A stretch of DNA of 64,000 nucleotides from Porphyromonadaceae bacterium (GCA_021372865.1 JAJFTO010000019.1:1-64000), one strand, 5' to 3'; shown: positions 46,172-55,595, numbered from the stretch's first letter. The notes: generated from the letters alone by a model not told the origin. Made by a program: numbers and translations.

Positions 46172-46660
46172 ATGAAACAACTGATAATCCTGCGTCACGG
46201 CAAAGCCGAACAGGATACAATGGCCAAGGACGATTATGACCGTAGCCTCACCGAACGTGGCCGCAAAAATGCGACCACCATGGGAAATTATATTCTGAAA
46301 AGATCGGGCCTTCCCGACCTGATTCTTTCGTCTTCTGCAAAAAGGGCCCACGAAACAGCCATCCTTGCTGCACAACAACTCGGTTATTCCAAAGATCAAA
46401 TCCGGACAGATCAAAATCTTTATTTTGCACCAGCCAGATGGATTCTGAATGTGCTTTCCAAATTGCCCGATGAGGTGGAGAGTTGTCTGTTCGTGGGGCA
46501 CAACCCGGGAATAACCGATCTGATCAACACTCTGGGAGTCAAACTCGATAATCTTCCCACTTCTTCGGCCACCTGTTTTGAGTTTCAAATTGATACATGG
46601 GCCGATATCACTTCTGAATGTGCCAACTTTATGTGGCTGAAGCTGGCGAAAGAACTCTGA
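46172..46660 (+). CDS. SixA-like histidine phosphatase
   Basis: 162 residues. LIILRHGKAEQDT carries the RHG catalytic motif of the histidine phosphatase superfamily, and SCLFVGHNPGITDLINTL supplies the second active-site His. The length fits SixA, which dephosphorylates phosphohistidine on signalling proteins in E. coli; the substrate here is unknown. It begins directly after tdh, so the two are probably co-transcribed. It converges on an MFS gene with no spacer or obvious hairpin. Confidence 0.85.
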   Translation: MKQLIILRHGKAEQDTMAKDDYDRSLTERGRKNATTMGNYILKRSGLPDLILSSSAKRAHETAILAAQQLGYSKDQIRTDQNLYFAPARWILNVLSKLPDEVESCLFVGHNPGITDLINTLGVKLDNLPTSSATCFEFQIDTWADITSECANFMWLKLAKEL

Positions 46661-47998
46661 TCATTCCTCTCTGTCGGTATTCTGCTTGTATGATGCGGAG
46701 AGGATATGATAAGCTTTCGTACGGAAGGCGAGCAGCGATAAAATGAGCATGAAAACGCCTGCTAACACGAAAGTGAGTGCAATACCGCGTGTGTCACCCT
46801 CACCGAGCAACCAGCCCAATGCCTGTTTCCCGGCATTGCTCTTCATATACGGGATGATGGATGATTGGGCCAATGGCCCGATGATAAAGATGGAGACGGG
46901 CGTGACACCTGCCTCCACGGTTTGTGCAAATCCAAAGACCCGGCCTTGTTTGGGTTTTGGGACCACGGTCTGAATGATGGTCTGTTCACCTGCTTCGACA
47001 ATCGGAGCAACGAGCATATAAAGAAACATTCCTCCCACAAATAAAACCGATCCTTCCCTCAGGGTGAAGAGGATGCAGATGAGGCTGATAAAAACGTAAC
47101 CCAGAAGCAATGAGCGGAGTGGTCTCTTGCCCAGTCCCAGCTTCCCGATAAGTAATCCTCCCAGAATAAATCCGGTACCGGTGAATCCCAGAATAATTCC
47201 CCATACTTCCACCGGGAAAAGCGTAAGGCCATATGGATCGAGCAACACCGCGAAGGCACCGCCAATGAAATTGTTAAATGTAGTGAAGAAAATAAGTGCC
47301 ATCAGTCCGGGCACCAGCTGTATTGCCCGAAAGGCACCGCGAAAATCGATTTGACTGTTTTGCAGATGCGGATCGTGCAGGATATGTTCTTCGGGTATGG
47401 AGAGAAAAAAGAGATGTATCAGTGTACCGGCTGATAGCGCGAGGGTGATAAAAATGGCCCAGTCCATCCCCAGATATCCGATGATAAGCCCACTAAAAAC
47501 AGTGTTGGCAATCATTCCGAATCCCTGGATAGTCCCTATCAGTCCGTTTGCACGGGCATAATCCTGTTTTGGAACAAGTATGGAAACGGTCGTGGAAAGT
47601 GCTATTCCCCGCAGATTGCCGGTCAGCGCACTACACAAGAGAGGTAGTGAAAAAAGCCAGAATGCCGGTGAAGAAATGTTGACAATATGCTTTGTATCAG
47701 ATAATAAGAAAATGGTACTTGCCAGCAGCAAGAGTATCATGGTTACTATCGAAGCACCTGCCATCACCTTTTTTTTCTTGTGTTTGTCTACGATGGTCCC
47801 AAAAAACATGCTGGAAAGGGTAACCAGCAACATGTAAGTGCCACTGAGCACCGAGAGAACCAAAACCGATCTGGTTTCGAGGTAAATCCAAAAAGAAAAA
47901 GCGCTCCAAAGCAGGTAGGTGCTTGTATTGGCTATGGCCGTATTGACGAGAACAGAAATGAATTGTTTCATCAGGGAATAACTTGCTTCACTTCTCAA
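46661..47998 (-). CDS. MFS transporter (MFS_3/enterobactin exporter-like)
   Basis: 445 residues with about twelve membrane segments. The first (FISVLVNTAIANTSTYLLWS) and the motif-A-like loop after TM2 (FFGTIVDKHKKKKVMAGASI) match MFS efflux proteins of the MFS_3 type, often annotated as macrolide or siderophore exporters. No substrate can be named. Transcribed on the minus strand 100 bp downstream of the YeiH-like gene, so the two may form an operon. Confidence 0.82.
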   Translation of the reverse strand: MRSEASYSLMKQFISVLVNTAIANTSTYLLWSAFSFWIYLETRSVLVLSVLSGTYMLLVTLSSMFFGTIVDKHKKKKVMAGASIVTMILLLLASTIFLLSDTKHIVNISSPAFWLFSLPLLCSALTGNLRGIALSTTVSILVPKQDYARANGLIGTIQGFGMIANTVFSGLIIGYLGMDWAIFITLALSAGTLIHLFFLSIPEEHILHDPHLQNSQIDFRGAFRAIQLVPGLMALIFFTTFNNFIGGAFAVLLDPYGLTLFPVEVWGIILGFTGTGFILGGLLIGKLGLGKRPLRSLLLGYVFISLICILFTLREGSVLFVGGMFLYMLVAPIVEAGEQTIIQTVVPKPKQGRVFGFAQTVEAGVTPVSIFIIGPLAQSSIIPYMKSNAGKQALGWLLGEGDTRGIALTFVLAGVFMLILSLLAFRTKAYHILSASYKQNTDREE

Positions 47999-48098
47999 AA
48001 AACATATTTATCATGGGTTGATAAATAGTCACAGGAGAAATTATGATCGACAGTATCCCTAATGAACGTTCATAAGTAAGCTTTTGTTTGAAAAATAT

Positions 48099-49289
48099 CT
48101 ATTGGATCATATTTCTGAACAGCAGCCACGCGATCAGCAGCGTGAGTAGAATGTTAAAAGTCTGTGCACTGAGAAAAGACCAGATATATCTGGCATTCTC
48201 CTTCCTGAATATATAACGAAAGTCGGTTTCCAGTCCTATGCAGACAAATGCCAGTGAGAAGAGCAGGCTGCGTGCGCCTTTATTGGCTACGCCCGACAAT
48301 GCCTTCCCGGTTTCTGCATCAAAAGCAAAGCTGAATATCAGTGAGGCAATCAGAAATCCTATTACGAACTTCGGGAACCGATCCCACAATACACTACCCG
48401 TGGGACGAATGTCGCTGTTGGTTCCCTTATATGACCAATAGATGGAAATCGCAAAGGCTGCAACACCCAACAGTACATTCTGTGCAGATTTGATGATGAC
48501 ACTATATTGTTCGGCCGTTTCACCGATAAACTTACCGGAGGCCACCACGGCTGCGGTGGTGTCGATGGTTCCACCCAGCCAGGCACCCGCAACTTCTTCG
48601 CTAAGCCCCATCCATTTAGCCAGATAAGGCAACAGGTACATCATGGGAATGGCTATAATCAGCACCAGCGAAATTACAAATGAGAGTTTCTTGGGGTCTC
48701 CTTTAATGGCGCCACTGGTGGCAATGGCTGCCGAAACACCACAAATTGAGACTGCGCTGGAGAGTAAGATGGACATTTCTTTGTCTATTTTAAATGCCTT
48801 GTTGGCGATCCAGAAACTGAAATACCAGACCGACATTACCACAATAATTGCCTGAATCATTCCCAGTGCACCGGCTTTCATGATTTCATTGAAAAGAATG
48901 GAACTACCCAGAATCACCAATCCGGCTTTGATATAATATTCGCTCATCACTGCCGGAGCCATCCATGAGGGTAGTCCCACCGTGTTGCGGATCAGCAGAC
49001 CGATGATGACAGCGAAAAATACAGATTCCAGCCCCATGGTTTTTACCGGTGTGAGCCCGGCAATATAAGTAGCCAGCCATGCCAGAAGATATACCATTGC
49101 AAAAGAAAACAGGAAACGACCCTTGTCCTTTTTCCCCATAAAGAGATAACCCAGGTAAGCCAGGAGTGCTACTATCACGGACATGTAAGCGTAATTCTTC
49201 ATTATCGATGGCAGAAGAATCACAAGAAGAAGAATGATGGCACCGACAATCGTAGCAACCCAGTCTTCACTTTTCAAAGATTTCAACAT
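48099..49289 (-). CDS. YeiH-family (UPF0324) membrane protein
   Basis: 396 residues with around ten to eleven membrane segments. LESVFFAVIIGLLIRNTVGL, AGLVILGSSILFNEIMKAGA, SAVSICGVSAAIATSGAIKG and GAWLGGTIDTTAAVVASGKF are hallmark segments of the UPF0324/Cons_hypoth698 family, called putative sulfate exporters. Members are induced by sulfur or iron limitation in some bacteria, but direct function is not established. It has a -7 box upstream on the minus strand. Confidence 0.88.
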   Translation of the reverse strand: MLKSLKSEDWVATIVGAIILLLVILLPSIMKNYAYMSVIVALLAYLGYLFMGKKDKGRFLFSFAMVYLLAWLATYIAGLTPVKTMGLESVFFAVIIGLLIRNTVGLPSWMAPAVMSEYYIKAGLVILGSSILFNEIMKAGALGMIQAIIVVMSVWYFSFWIANKAFKIDKEMSILLSSAVSICGVSAAIATSGAIKGDPKKLSFVISLVLIIAIPMMYLLPYLAKWMGLSEEVAGAWLGGTIDTTAAVVASGKFIGETAEQYSVIIKSAQNVLLGVAAFAISIYWSYKGTNSDIRPTGSVLWDRFPKFVIGFLIASLIFSFAFDAETGKALSGVANKGARSLLFSLAFVCIGLETDFRYIFRKENARYIWSFLSAQTFNILLTLLIAWLLFRNMIQ

Positions 49290-49352
49290 AACAACAACGG
49301 ATTTATATTCAGAAAATATTAGAGAATTTTAATATGACAATTGCAAGGAGTG

Positions 49353-49360
49353 CAAAAATA
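49353..49360 (-). promoter_or_regulatory. -7 box TATTTTTG of the YeiH-like gene
   Basis: On the minus strand TATTTTTGC matches TAnnTTTG, 63 bp before the ATG at 49289. The -33 element is not obvious. Confidence 0.45.
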
Positions 49361-49473
49361 AATATAATTTACCAACAAAATGAAAAATAATAATTTTTTT
49401 TCCCTTGTGTAATCGTGTTTGTTGTCTTAAATCATTTATTGGTCGATGAAATTAACAAGTTTGTCTATTTCTT

Positions 49474-49504
49474 TTGCTGACATTTTCTACCGGCTTTATT
49501 TTTG
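49474..49504 (+). promoter_or_regulatory. Promoter TTG-N20-TATTTTTG of the outer-membrane barrel gene
   Basis: TTG at 49474-49476, 20 bases, TATTTTTG at 49497-49504. Both elements and spacing fit the Bacteroidota consensus. Transcription should start near 49511, giving a 40-nt leader. Confidence 0.7.
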
Positions 49505-49550
49505 CATAGTATTTTAATTTATAAGGAGTGACTTAGTAAAAATTACCATA

Positions 49551-52379
49551 ATGAAGAAATTATTTATTGTTGCAATATCGTTCGTACTATATTCATTTTC
49601 ATTGGTTGCGCAGGTCCAGTCTGGCAGTTCAATCTCCGGAAAACTGATAGATAAAGATACGGATAAACCGGTTGACCTGGCCAATATACGTATATTGCAG
49701 CGTACAGACAGTGCATTCGTGACGGGCAAGGCTTCGGATGCCGAGGGTCTCTTTACAATTCCGGTGAGGAACGGATCTTATATATTGCATATCTCTTTCA
49801 TTGGGTACAATGATGTTTATCGTGATGTACAGGTTTCCTCTTCACGGCCCAAAGTGCAGTTGGGAAACATCATTCTGAGCAAGGATGATATTTTATTGTC
49901 GGAAACGGTGGTTACTGCCAAGGCGCCGGAGATCGTCGTGAAAGGGGATACATTGGAGTACAATGCCGACTCGTACAAAGTGACAGAGAGTGCAGTGGTC
50001 GAAGATCTGTTGAAAAAAATGCCCGGTGTGGAAGTGAACAATGAAGGAAAGATCTCTGTCAACGGAAAAGAAATAAAAAAGATACTGGTTGACGGGGAGG
50101 AGTTTTTTAGCGACGATCCCAAGGTGGCATCAAAAAACCTGCCGGCAAAGATGGTCGATAAGTTACAGGTGCTTGAGAGAAAGACGGAGATGGCACAGAT
50201 GACCGGATTTGACGATGGAGAGGAAGAAAATGTGATTAACCTCCTGGTACGTCCCGGAATGAAAGAGGGCCTTTTTGGTAACGCTTTCGCCGGATATGGC
50301 AGCAAGGACCGTTATGAAGGAAATGCCATGGTAAATTTCATGAAAAACAAGGATCAGTACACATTTCTCGGTGGAATTAACAATACAAACAATGCCGGTT
50401 TTTCTGATTTGGCTTCCTCCATGTTTGGAAGCATGGGGGGGCGCGGTGGCCGCTCACGTATGTCTGGGGGACGTGATGGAATAGCTACTTCGATAAATAC
50501 AGGAGGAAACTTCAGCAAGCAGTTTACTCCAAATTTTAAAATTGGGGGAAATGCCCGTTACGGTTATACCAACAATGAGGTGATTTCCGGTGTTTTTACT
50601 CAAAATCTGTTGAGCAAAGGGAATACATTGGAAAAGGAGAACAACTTCTCAAATAACAAAAGCCAAAATTTCAATCTGGATCTCCGACTTGAATGGGAAC
50701 CGGATACGCTTACCAAAATTATTTTCCGTCCGGAGATCTCATTTTATAACAACAACCGTCTTGAAACAGGTGACTTTCTTACTGTGAGTGAACTGGCAGG
50801 GGATACCATCAATTATGGCGAATCGGATTACTTTTCAGAGGGCGACGGTAAAAATCTAGAGTTAAGTCTCGATGCCAGCCGTGAATTGGGTAAGGAAGGC
50901 CGGGTGTTGAGTGTGCAGTTGCGGGCAGAAAAAGGTGATTCGGAAAACAGTGGTACAAGCAAATCGGGCACCTTTTACAATGGTACACGTCCCGACGATC
51001 TCATCGATCAGCGTTTTACCAATATCAATAACAACCAGTCTTGGCGGGGATATATTTCTTACGTGGAACCCATTGGTAAGAATAATTTTCTTCAGCTGGC
51101 ATATCAGTACAGACAAAATAACTCCGAATCGGATAAGGATACCCGCTCAAAAGATGGGTCTGGAAATTATACAGTATTCGATTCACTTTATAGCAAACGG
51201 CTGGAAAATTATTTCGTGAATCAGGAACTGGAAGTCAATTTCCGGTCTGTACGGGAGAAATTTGACTACCTGTTTGGCTTTTCCATGCAACCCTCTTCTT
51301 CGCGCAGCAAGACATTTATTGGTTCGGACATGATCTACGATGGGAAACAGAATGTAATCAACTATGCTCCCATGGCGCAGTTCAATTATCGTTGGAGTCG
51401 TACCAACAACCTCAGGTTCCGGTATTACGGCAACACGGACCAACCATCGATCTCGCAGCTTTCACCAGTGGTAGATGTGTCGGACCCCTTGAACATCAGC
51501 TATGGAAATCCCGACCTGAAACCCTCGTTTCAGCATCGTTTGAATATTCTTTACATGCTTTCGAACCCTGAAAAGGCCAGTTCCATGCATGCCTTCATCG
51601 ATGGAGGATATCTTACCAATGACGTTGTCAGTTCCACTATCACCGACAGGGCTACCGGACGTAAGGAAACTACTTTCCGTAACGTGTCAGGGAACTGGAA
51701 TAGCAGCGGCCGTGTCATGTTCAACGTGCCTTTGAAGAATATTAAATTTTCGGTCTTCTCCATGTCTTTTGCCAGTTATAATCATACGAGCGGTTTTTCA
51801 AATAACGAGCTGAATGTAAACAAAAGAACAACACTGTCCGAAGTGCTGGGCCTTAATTATCGTTCCGACCTGTTCGATTTCGGCATAAGAGGGAATGTAA
51901 ATTTTAATAATATTGCCAACAGCCTCCAGGGACAGACGGATCAGCAATATTTTAATTATGGTGGAAATGCATCCACATCGGTTTACCTGCCATGGGACCT
52001 GACATTGGAGAGCGACATCAATTATTCTACCAATTCAGGCTATACCAGCGGATTTGAACAGAACGAATGGTTGTGGAATGCATCTTTGCAGAAGACCCTC
52101 TTCAAGCAGAAAAACGGCACAATCCGTTTCAAGATATATGATATTCTGCAACAACGCAGCAACATCAGCAGAAGCGCAACATCAAACTATATCAGGGATA
52201 CGACCACCAATACACTTACCAGCTACTTCATGGTGCACTTCGTATACCGGTTTAACATCTTTAAGGGCGGCGCAACAAGGGAAGAAATGATGCCCGATCG
52301 GCATGAGTTTGGCGGCCCGCGTGACAGGGGAGGTCATGGCGGACACGGCGAACGTGGAGGAATGGGCCCCATGTTATAA
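49551..52379 (+). CDS. Large outer-membrane beta-barrel protein (TonB-dependent receptor-like)
   Basis: 942 residues. A signal peptide (MKKLFIVAISFVLYSFSLVA) is followed by a carboxypeptidase-regulatory-like domain (SISGKLIDKDTDKPVDLANI, then ILHISFIGYNDVYRD), a plug-like region (VVEDLLKKMPGVEVNNEGKI, KKILVDGEEFFSDDPKVA) and a long barrel of the OMP_b-brl_3 type. A Gly/Arg-rich loop (GSMGGRGGRSRMSGGRDG) and a Gly/His-rich tail (RDRGGHGGHGERGGMGPML) are unusual. Proteins of this class in Bacteroidota resemble TonB receptors without a partner SusD. The cargo is unknown. A LytS/LytTR pair follows 76 bp later in the same direction and may respond to or control it. Confidence 0.87.
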   Translation: MKKLFIVAISFVLYSFSLVAQVQSGSSISGKLIDKDTDKPVDLANIRILQRTDSAFVTGKASDAEGLFTIPVRNGSYILHISFIGYNDVYRDVQVSSSRPKVQLGNIILSKDDILLSETVVTAKAPEIVVKGDTLEYNADSYKVTESAVVEDLLKKMPGVEVNNEGKISVNGKEIKKILVDGEEFFSDDPKVASKNLPAKMVDKLQVLERKTEMAQMTGFDDGEEENVINLLVRPGMKEGLFGNAFAGYGSKDRYEGNAMVNFMKNKDQYTFLGGINNTNNAGFSDLASSMFGSMGGRGGRSRMSGGRDGIATSINTGGNFSKQFTPNFKIGGNARYGYTNNEVISGVFTQNLLSKGNTLEKENNFSNNKSQNFNLDLRLEWEPDTLTKIIFRPEISFYNNNRLETGDFLTVSELAGDTINYGESDYFSEGDGKNLELSLDASRELGKEGRVLSVQLRAEKGDSENSGTSKSGTFYNGTRPDDLIDQRFTNINNNQSWRGYISYVEPIGKNNFLQLAYQYRQNNSESDKDTRSKDGSGNYTVFDSLYSKRLENYFVNQELEVNFRSVREKFDYLFGFSMQPSSSRSKTFIGSDMIYDGKQNVINYAPMAQFNYRWSRTNNLRFRYYGNTDQPSISQLSPVVDVSDPLNISYGNPDLKPSFQHRLNILYMLSNPEKASSMHAFIDGGYLTNDVVSSTITDRATGRKETTFRNVSGNWNSSGRVMFNVPLKNIKFSVFSMSFASYNHTSGFSNNELNVNKRTTLSEVLGLNYRSDLFDFGIRGNVNFNNIANSLQGQTDQQYFNYGGNASTSVYLPWDLTLESDINYSTNSGYTSGFEQNEWLWNASLQKTLFKQKNGTIRFKIYDILQQRSNISRSATSNYIRDTTTNTLTSYFMVHFVYRFNIFKGGATREEMMPDRHEFGGPRDRGGHGGHGERGGMGPML

Positions 52380-52455
52380 AGGAGAAAATTGAATAAAATT
52401 AACGAATGTCGATGAGTTTTTTGCTATATTTACTGAATATTTAAAATATGGACGA

Positions 52456-53562
52456 ATGAGTAAAGCATTCAAACTGAAAGTGCGCAGCAAATGGAACAAT
52501 GTATTTGTTCATTTGCTGCTTTGGGGCGTGATTTTTATTCTTCCTTACTTTTTCATGGATACCGAACGCGTATTCACATGGCGTCCTTTTTTGAGATCGA
52601 TTCCGGAAATGCTGGGATTCATCCTTGTCTTCTACCTGAACTATCTCTTTCTGATTGATAAATTTATTTACAAGGGAAAAACAACAGAATTTATCATTTA
52701 CAATTTGGTGCTGATTCTTGCCACAGCATTTATAATGCATTATGGCAGGGGGCTACTCGAACAGCTTATACCACAATTGAGACCCAGATGGCATGGAAAG
52801 GGCAATCATTTTTTTCCGTTTTTATTTATCGTCCGCAACTCAACAACGCTATTTCTGGTGATGGGCTTGAGTGTGGCCCTGAAGATGACGATGCGCTGGT
52901 TCGAAGTGGACAATGAGCGCAAAGAGCTGGCCAAAGCCAAATCGGAGGCCGAACTGCAGAACCTGAAAAACCAGATTAATCCCCATTTTCTACTCAACAC
53001 CCTCAACAATATTTACGCCCTGATTGAGTTCAATCCTCCAAAGGCACAAAAGGCAGTAATGGACTTGAGCAGGATGTTGCGTCATCTGTTGTATGACAAT
53101 AATCAGACGTATGTGCCGTTGCGTCAGGAAGCTGAATTTATGCGGAATTACATTGAACTGATGCGCATACGGCTGGCTGATAATGTGAAACTGACCACAG
53201 ATATTTCCTATTCTCAAACTGGAAATACGTTGGTATCTCCGCTCATTTTTATATCTTTGATAGAAAATGCATTTAAGCACGGTGTCAGTGGCGACAAGCC
53301 GTCGTTCATCGATATCTCTCTGAAAGAACATCCCGACGGAAAAATTGAATTTGCATCAAGCAACAGCTATTTTCCCAAATCGGAAAAGGATAAAAGTGGC
53401 AGCGGAATTGGCCTTGATCTGGTAAGGCGAAGACTGGAGCTGCTGTATCCCGACAGTTATCTCTGGCATACAACAATAGAAGGTGATATCTATTCTACCG
53501 TGCTTGTAATAGACACCAAAAAACAACAGGATGATACTGAATTGTTGGATCGTGGACGATGA
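52456..53562 (+). CDS. LytS-type sensor histidine kinase
   Basis: 368 residues. Four N-terminal membrane helices (NVFVHLLLWGVIFILPYFFM, MLGFILVFYLNYLFLI and two more) precede a His_kinase domain whose acceptor site is NQINPHFLLNTLNNIYALIE (His near residue 177). The ATPase part is short (PLIFISLIENAFKHGVSGDK, GSGIGLDLVRRRLELLYP). There is no large extracellular sensor domain. The kinase should phosphorylate the LytTR regulator whose gene overlaps its end by 32 bp. The signal is unknown. Confidence 0.9.
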   Translation: MSKAFKLKVRSKWNNVFVHLLLWGVIFILPYFFMDTERVFTWRPFLRSIPEMLGFILVFYLNYLFLIDKFIYKGKTTEFIIYNLVLILATAFIMHYGRGLLEQLIPQLRPRWHGKGNHFFPFLFIVRNSTTLFLVMGLSVALKMTMRWFEVDNERKELAKAKSEAELQNLKNQINPHFLLNTLNNIYALIEFNPPKAQKAVMDLSRMLRHLLYDNNQTYVPLRQEAEFMRNYIELMRIRLADNVKLTTDISYSQTGNTLVSPLIFISLIENAFKHGVSGDKPSFIDISLKEHPDGKIEFASSNSYFPKSEKDKSGSGIGLDLVRRRLELLYPDSYLWHTTIEGDIYSTVLVIDTKKQQDDTELLDRGR

Positions 53563-54244
53563 GCCGCTGGCCTTGTCACTCCTCGAATCGTATGTACAAA
53601 AAACGGCTTTTCTTCGCCTTACTGGCAAATATAGCAATGCTTTGTCTGCCATGAGGCAAATCTCTGCAGAGAAAGTCGATTTGCTCTTCCTGGATATACA
53701 GATGCCCGGAATCAACGGAATGGAGTTTGCACGGACCATCAGTCACCGCACGCGTGTTGTCTTTACCACTGCTTTCAGTGAATATGCCCTGGAAGGGTAC
53801 AAGGTGAGTGCACTCGATTATCTGCTGAAACCCTTTTCGTTTGATGAATTTCTTTTGGCTTCACGCAAGGCATTGGAGTGGTTTGAAATGACAGCATCCA
53901 AACCTGTAGCTGATACGGCACGTGAAAATATCGGTATTTTTGTGAAGTCGGAGCATCGGCTACTTCATGTACTGTTTGAAGAGATCATCTATATTGAGGG
54001 CCTAAAAGATTATGTGAAAATCTATACCGAAAATGAAGCGAAACCCATCTTATCGCTGATGAGCCTCAAACAGTTGGAAGAGGATCTGCCGGCAGATCGT
54101 TTTATGCGTGTACACCGTTCTTACATCATTCATCTTAACAAAATCACCAGCATCAACAAAAACAGGATTATTATCGACAAAAAGCAGATTCCTGTTGGCG
54201 AAACGTACCGAAAGCAATTCAAGACAGTTGTTGAGGGTAAATAA
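53531..54244 (+). CDS. LytTR-family response regulator
   Basis: 237 residues. A receiver domain (about 1-120) has the acidic pocket IVDDEPLAL, phosphoacceptor Asp in LLFLDIQMPGING and the conserved Lys in LDYLLKPFSFDEF. The C-terminal LytTR DNA-binding domain (about 135-235) has KSEHRLLHVLFEEIIYIEGL and FMRVHRSYIIHLNKI. It forms a two-component system with the overlapping kinase gene. LytTR regulators bind paired direct repeats upstream of targets; I did not find an obvious pair before the barrel gene. Confidence 0.92.
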   Translation: MILNCWIVDDEPLALSLLESYVQKTAFLRLTGKYSNALSAMRQISAEKVDLLFLDIQMPGINGMEFARTISHRTRVVFTTAFSEYALEGYKVSALDYLLKPFSFDEFLLASRKALEWFEMTASKPVADTARENIGIFVKSEHRLLHVLFEEIIYIEGLKDYVKIYTENEAKPILSLMSLKQLEEDLPADRFMRVHRSYIIHLNKITSINKNRIIIDKKQIPVGETYRKQFKTVVEGK

Positions 54245-54287
54245 AAACAGCTTTCAGTCTTGTCTGACAATAATGATTTTCTTTCTT

Positions 54288-54440
54288 TAGCGCGGAAAAT
54301 TATCGTGAACAGTTTGATACTTTTGTTAAGCATTTCCGGTAATACTGAGTTCCACCCTTTCGCTGCATACAAGCATTCCTAAAGGGTATCTTTTCGATTA
54401 CCTGATTATCGATGAATCCTCGCAGGTGGGATAATCCCCC
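54288..54440 (+). pseudogene. Frameshifted fragment of a superfamily 1 helicase
   Basis: Two reading frames join to give a helicase-like piece. NYREQFDTFVKHF (one frame, ending about 54339) is followed after an apparent 1-base loss by PVILSSTLSLHTSIPKGY and LFDYLIIDESSQVG, then a stop. DYLIIDESSQV is a Walker B/motif II of RecD/UvrD-like AAA helicases common in Bacteroidota. Nothing of the rest of the helicase is present nearby. Confidence 0.65.
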
Positions 54441-54475
54441 GGATAATGCATCGGTATATTTACCGAACAAAAGGG

Positions 54476-54483
54476 TAAATTTG
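54476..54483 (+). promoter_or_regulatory. -7 box TAAATTTG before the broken arfB copy
   Basis: TAAATTTG fits TAnnTTTG and is part of an 18-nt match (54466-54483) to the region upstream of the intact arfB gene. It shows the promoter was duplicated with the gene. Confidence 0.5.
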
Positions 54484-54509
54484 TCGGCGTGTTGAAAAAT
54501 GCAGAAACA

Positions 54510-54752
54510 ATGGATATCGACCAAGATAAATTGATGAAGGAGTGTGTCTTTACCGCTACCAGAAGCAGTGGGAGCGGGGGACAGAACGTGAACAAGGTTT
54601 CGTCTAAGGTGCTTTTATCTTTCGATGTGAACATGTCAGACGCGCTTGATGATGACCAGAAGCAACTGAAAAACGGTTTCGATCCCGGAGTATTGACTTT
54701 TGATTGGCATACAATTTGCAAGAGTATCGATACAAGTTTCATTTATTATTAA
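54510..54752 (+). pseudogene. Internally deleted copy of arfB
   Basis: 80 codons. The first 50 or so residues follow the intact ArfB at 60576-60986, including the GGQ loop (RSSGSGGQNVNKVSSKVLLS). After DDDQKQL the sequence jumps to DPGVLTFDW, which corresponds to the DNA at the very 3' end of intact arfB, including TTGACTTTT and a following ATTG. About 230 bp of the intact gene are missing; short similar words (AAGCAACTG here, AAACAACTT and AAACGACTG in the intact gene) mark the junction. The product would keep the catalytic loop but lack the rest of the domain and the basic tail, so it is almost certainly non-functional in its original role. Confidence 0.8.
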
Positions 54753-54762
54753 GTTTTAAGAC

Positions 54763-55362
54763 ATGAGTTTTTTAGATATTGCAAAGAACCGGTACACGAC
54801 AAAAAAGTATGACCCTTCCATGAAAATAGACAACGCAACGATCGAAAAATTAAAAGAAATCCTGCGTTTGAGCCCCTCATCCATTAATAGCCAGCCTTGG
54901 AAGTTCACCTTTATCTCCGATGCAGAAATGAAAAAAGAACTGGCAAAGGTCTCCTGCCACAATGAAAGTAAAGTGAACGATGCCAGTCACGTGGTAGTCT
55001 TTAGCGTGGTGGAGGAGGTGAAGGATTTCGAAAAGAAGAACCTGTCTCTTTTACCGGAAAGAGCCGGCTTGTATTACAACCGGGTACTAAAACCCAGGAG
55101 TAAGGCAGAGATTAAAACATGGTTGGCCTGTCAGGTCTATCTTTCCCTGGGTTTCTTTTTAAGTGCTTGTGCGAGCATGGGGATCGACTCGACTCCCATG
55201 GAGGGAATTCAATGCGAAGAATACGACCGGAATTTGCAACAGAACGGGTACAAAACGCTGTTCGCAGTGGCTATCGGCTACAGGGATAAAGAGGATGAGA
55301 ACCAGCCCTCGTTGACGCCCAAGTTCCGTCTGGATCCGGAAAACGTGATCCGGTCTATTTAA
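54763..55362 (+). CDS. Nitroreductase-family NAD(P)H-dependent oxidoreductase
   Basis: 199 residues, complete for an NfsB-like flavin enzyme. The N-terminus MSFLDIAKNRYTTKKYDPSM and SPSSINSQPWKFTFIS form the FMN-phosphate site; GFFLSACASMGIDSTPMEGI is the conserved mid-region and YKTLFAVAIGYRDKEDENQ the end. Such enzymes reduce nitroaromatics, quinones or flavins. It stands just after gene wreckage and 0.9 kb before the arsenical operon; nitroaromatic arsenicals could be substrates, but that is speculation. Confidence 0.9.
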   Translation: MSFLDIAKNRYTTKKYDPSMKIDNATIEKLKEILRLSPSSINSQPWKFTFISDAEMKKELAKVSCHNESKVNDASHVVVFSVVEEVKDFEKKNLSLLPERAGLYYNRVLKPRSKAEIKTWLACQVYLSLGFFLSACASMGIDSTPMEGIQCEEYDRNLQQNGYKTLFAVAIGYRDKEDENQPSLTPKFRLDPENVIRSI

Positions 55363-55595
55363 TCAATTTTAACTTTAATGGATTACTTGTCGCCACCCGG
55401 CATCACGGTGGTACCAAGGGATATCCATGAAGGGAAAACGGCCATCATCTGCTCCCTGTAGCCCTCATACAAGGAACAGGAGGTGAATCCGCGGGTGTGG
55501 CTTACCTCGGAATGAATAATCACATCAAATCAGTGGGTACATATGCTCTGGAATAATCAAGAGTGCAATTTTATCAATGAACTACCTCATAAAAA
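55363..55595. other. Gene-poor stretch with possible broken coding remnants
   Basis: No intact gene. An ATG at 55378 starts MDYLSPPGITVVPRDIHEGK and soon stops. Another frame from about 55451 reads PVALIQGTGGESAGVAYLGM before a stop. The two look like pieces of one or two decayed genes, but I do not recognise a family. Confidence 0.35.
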
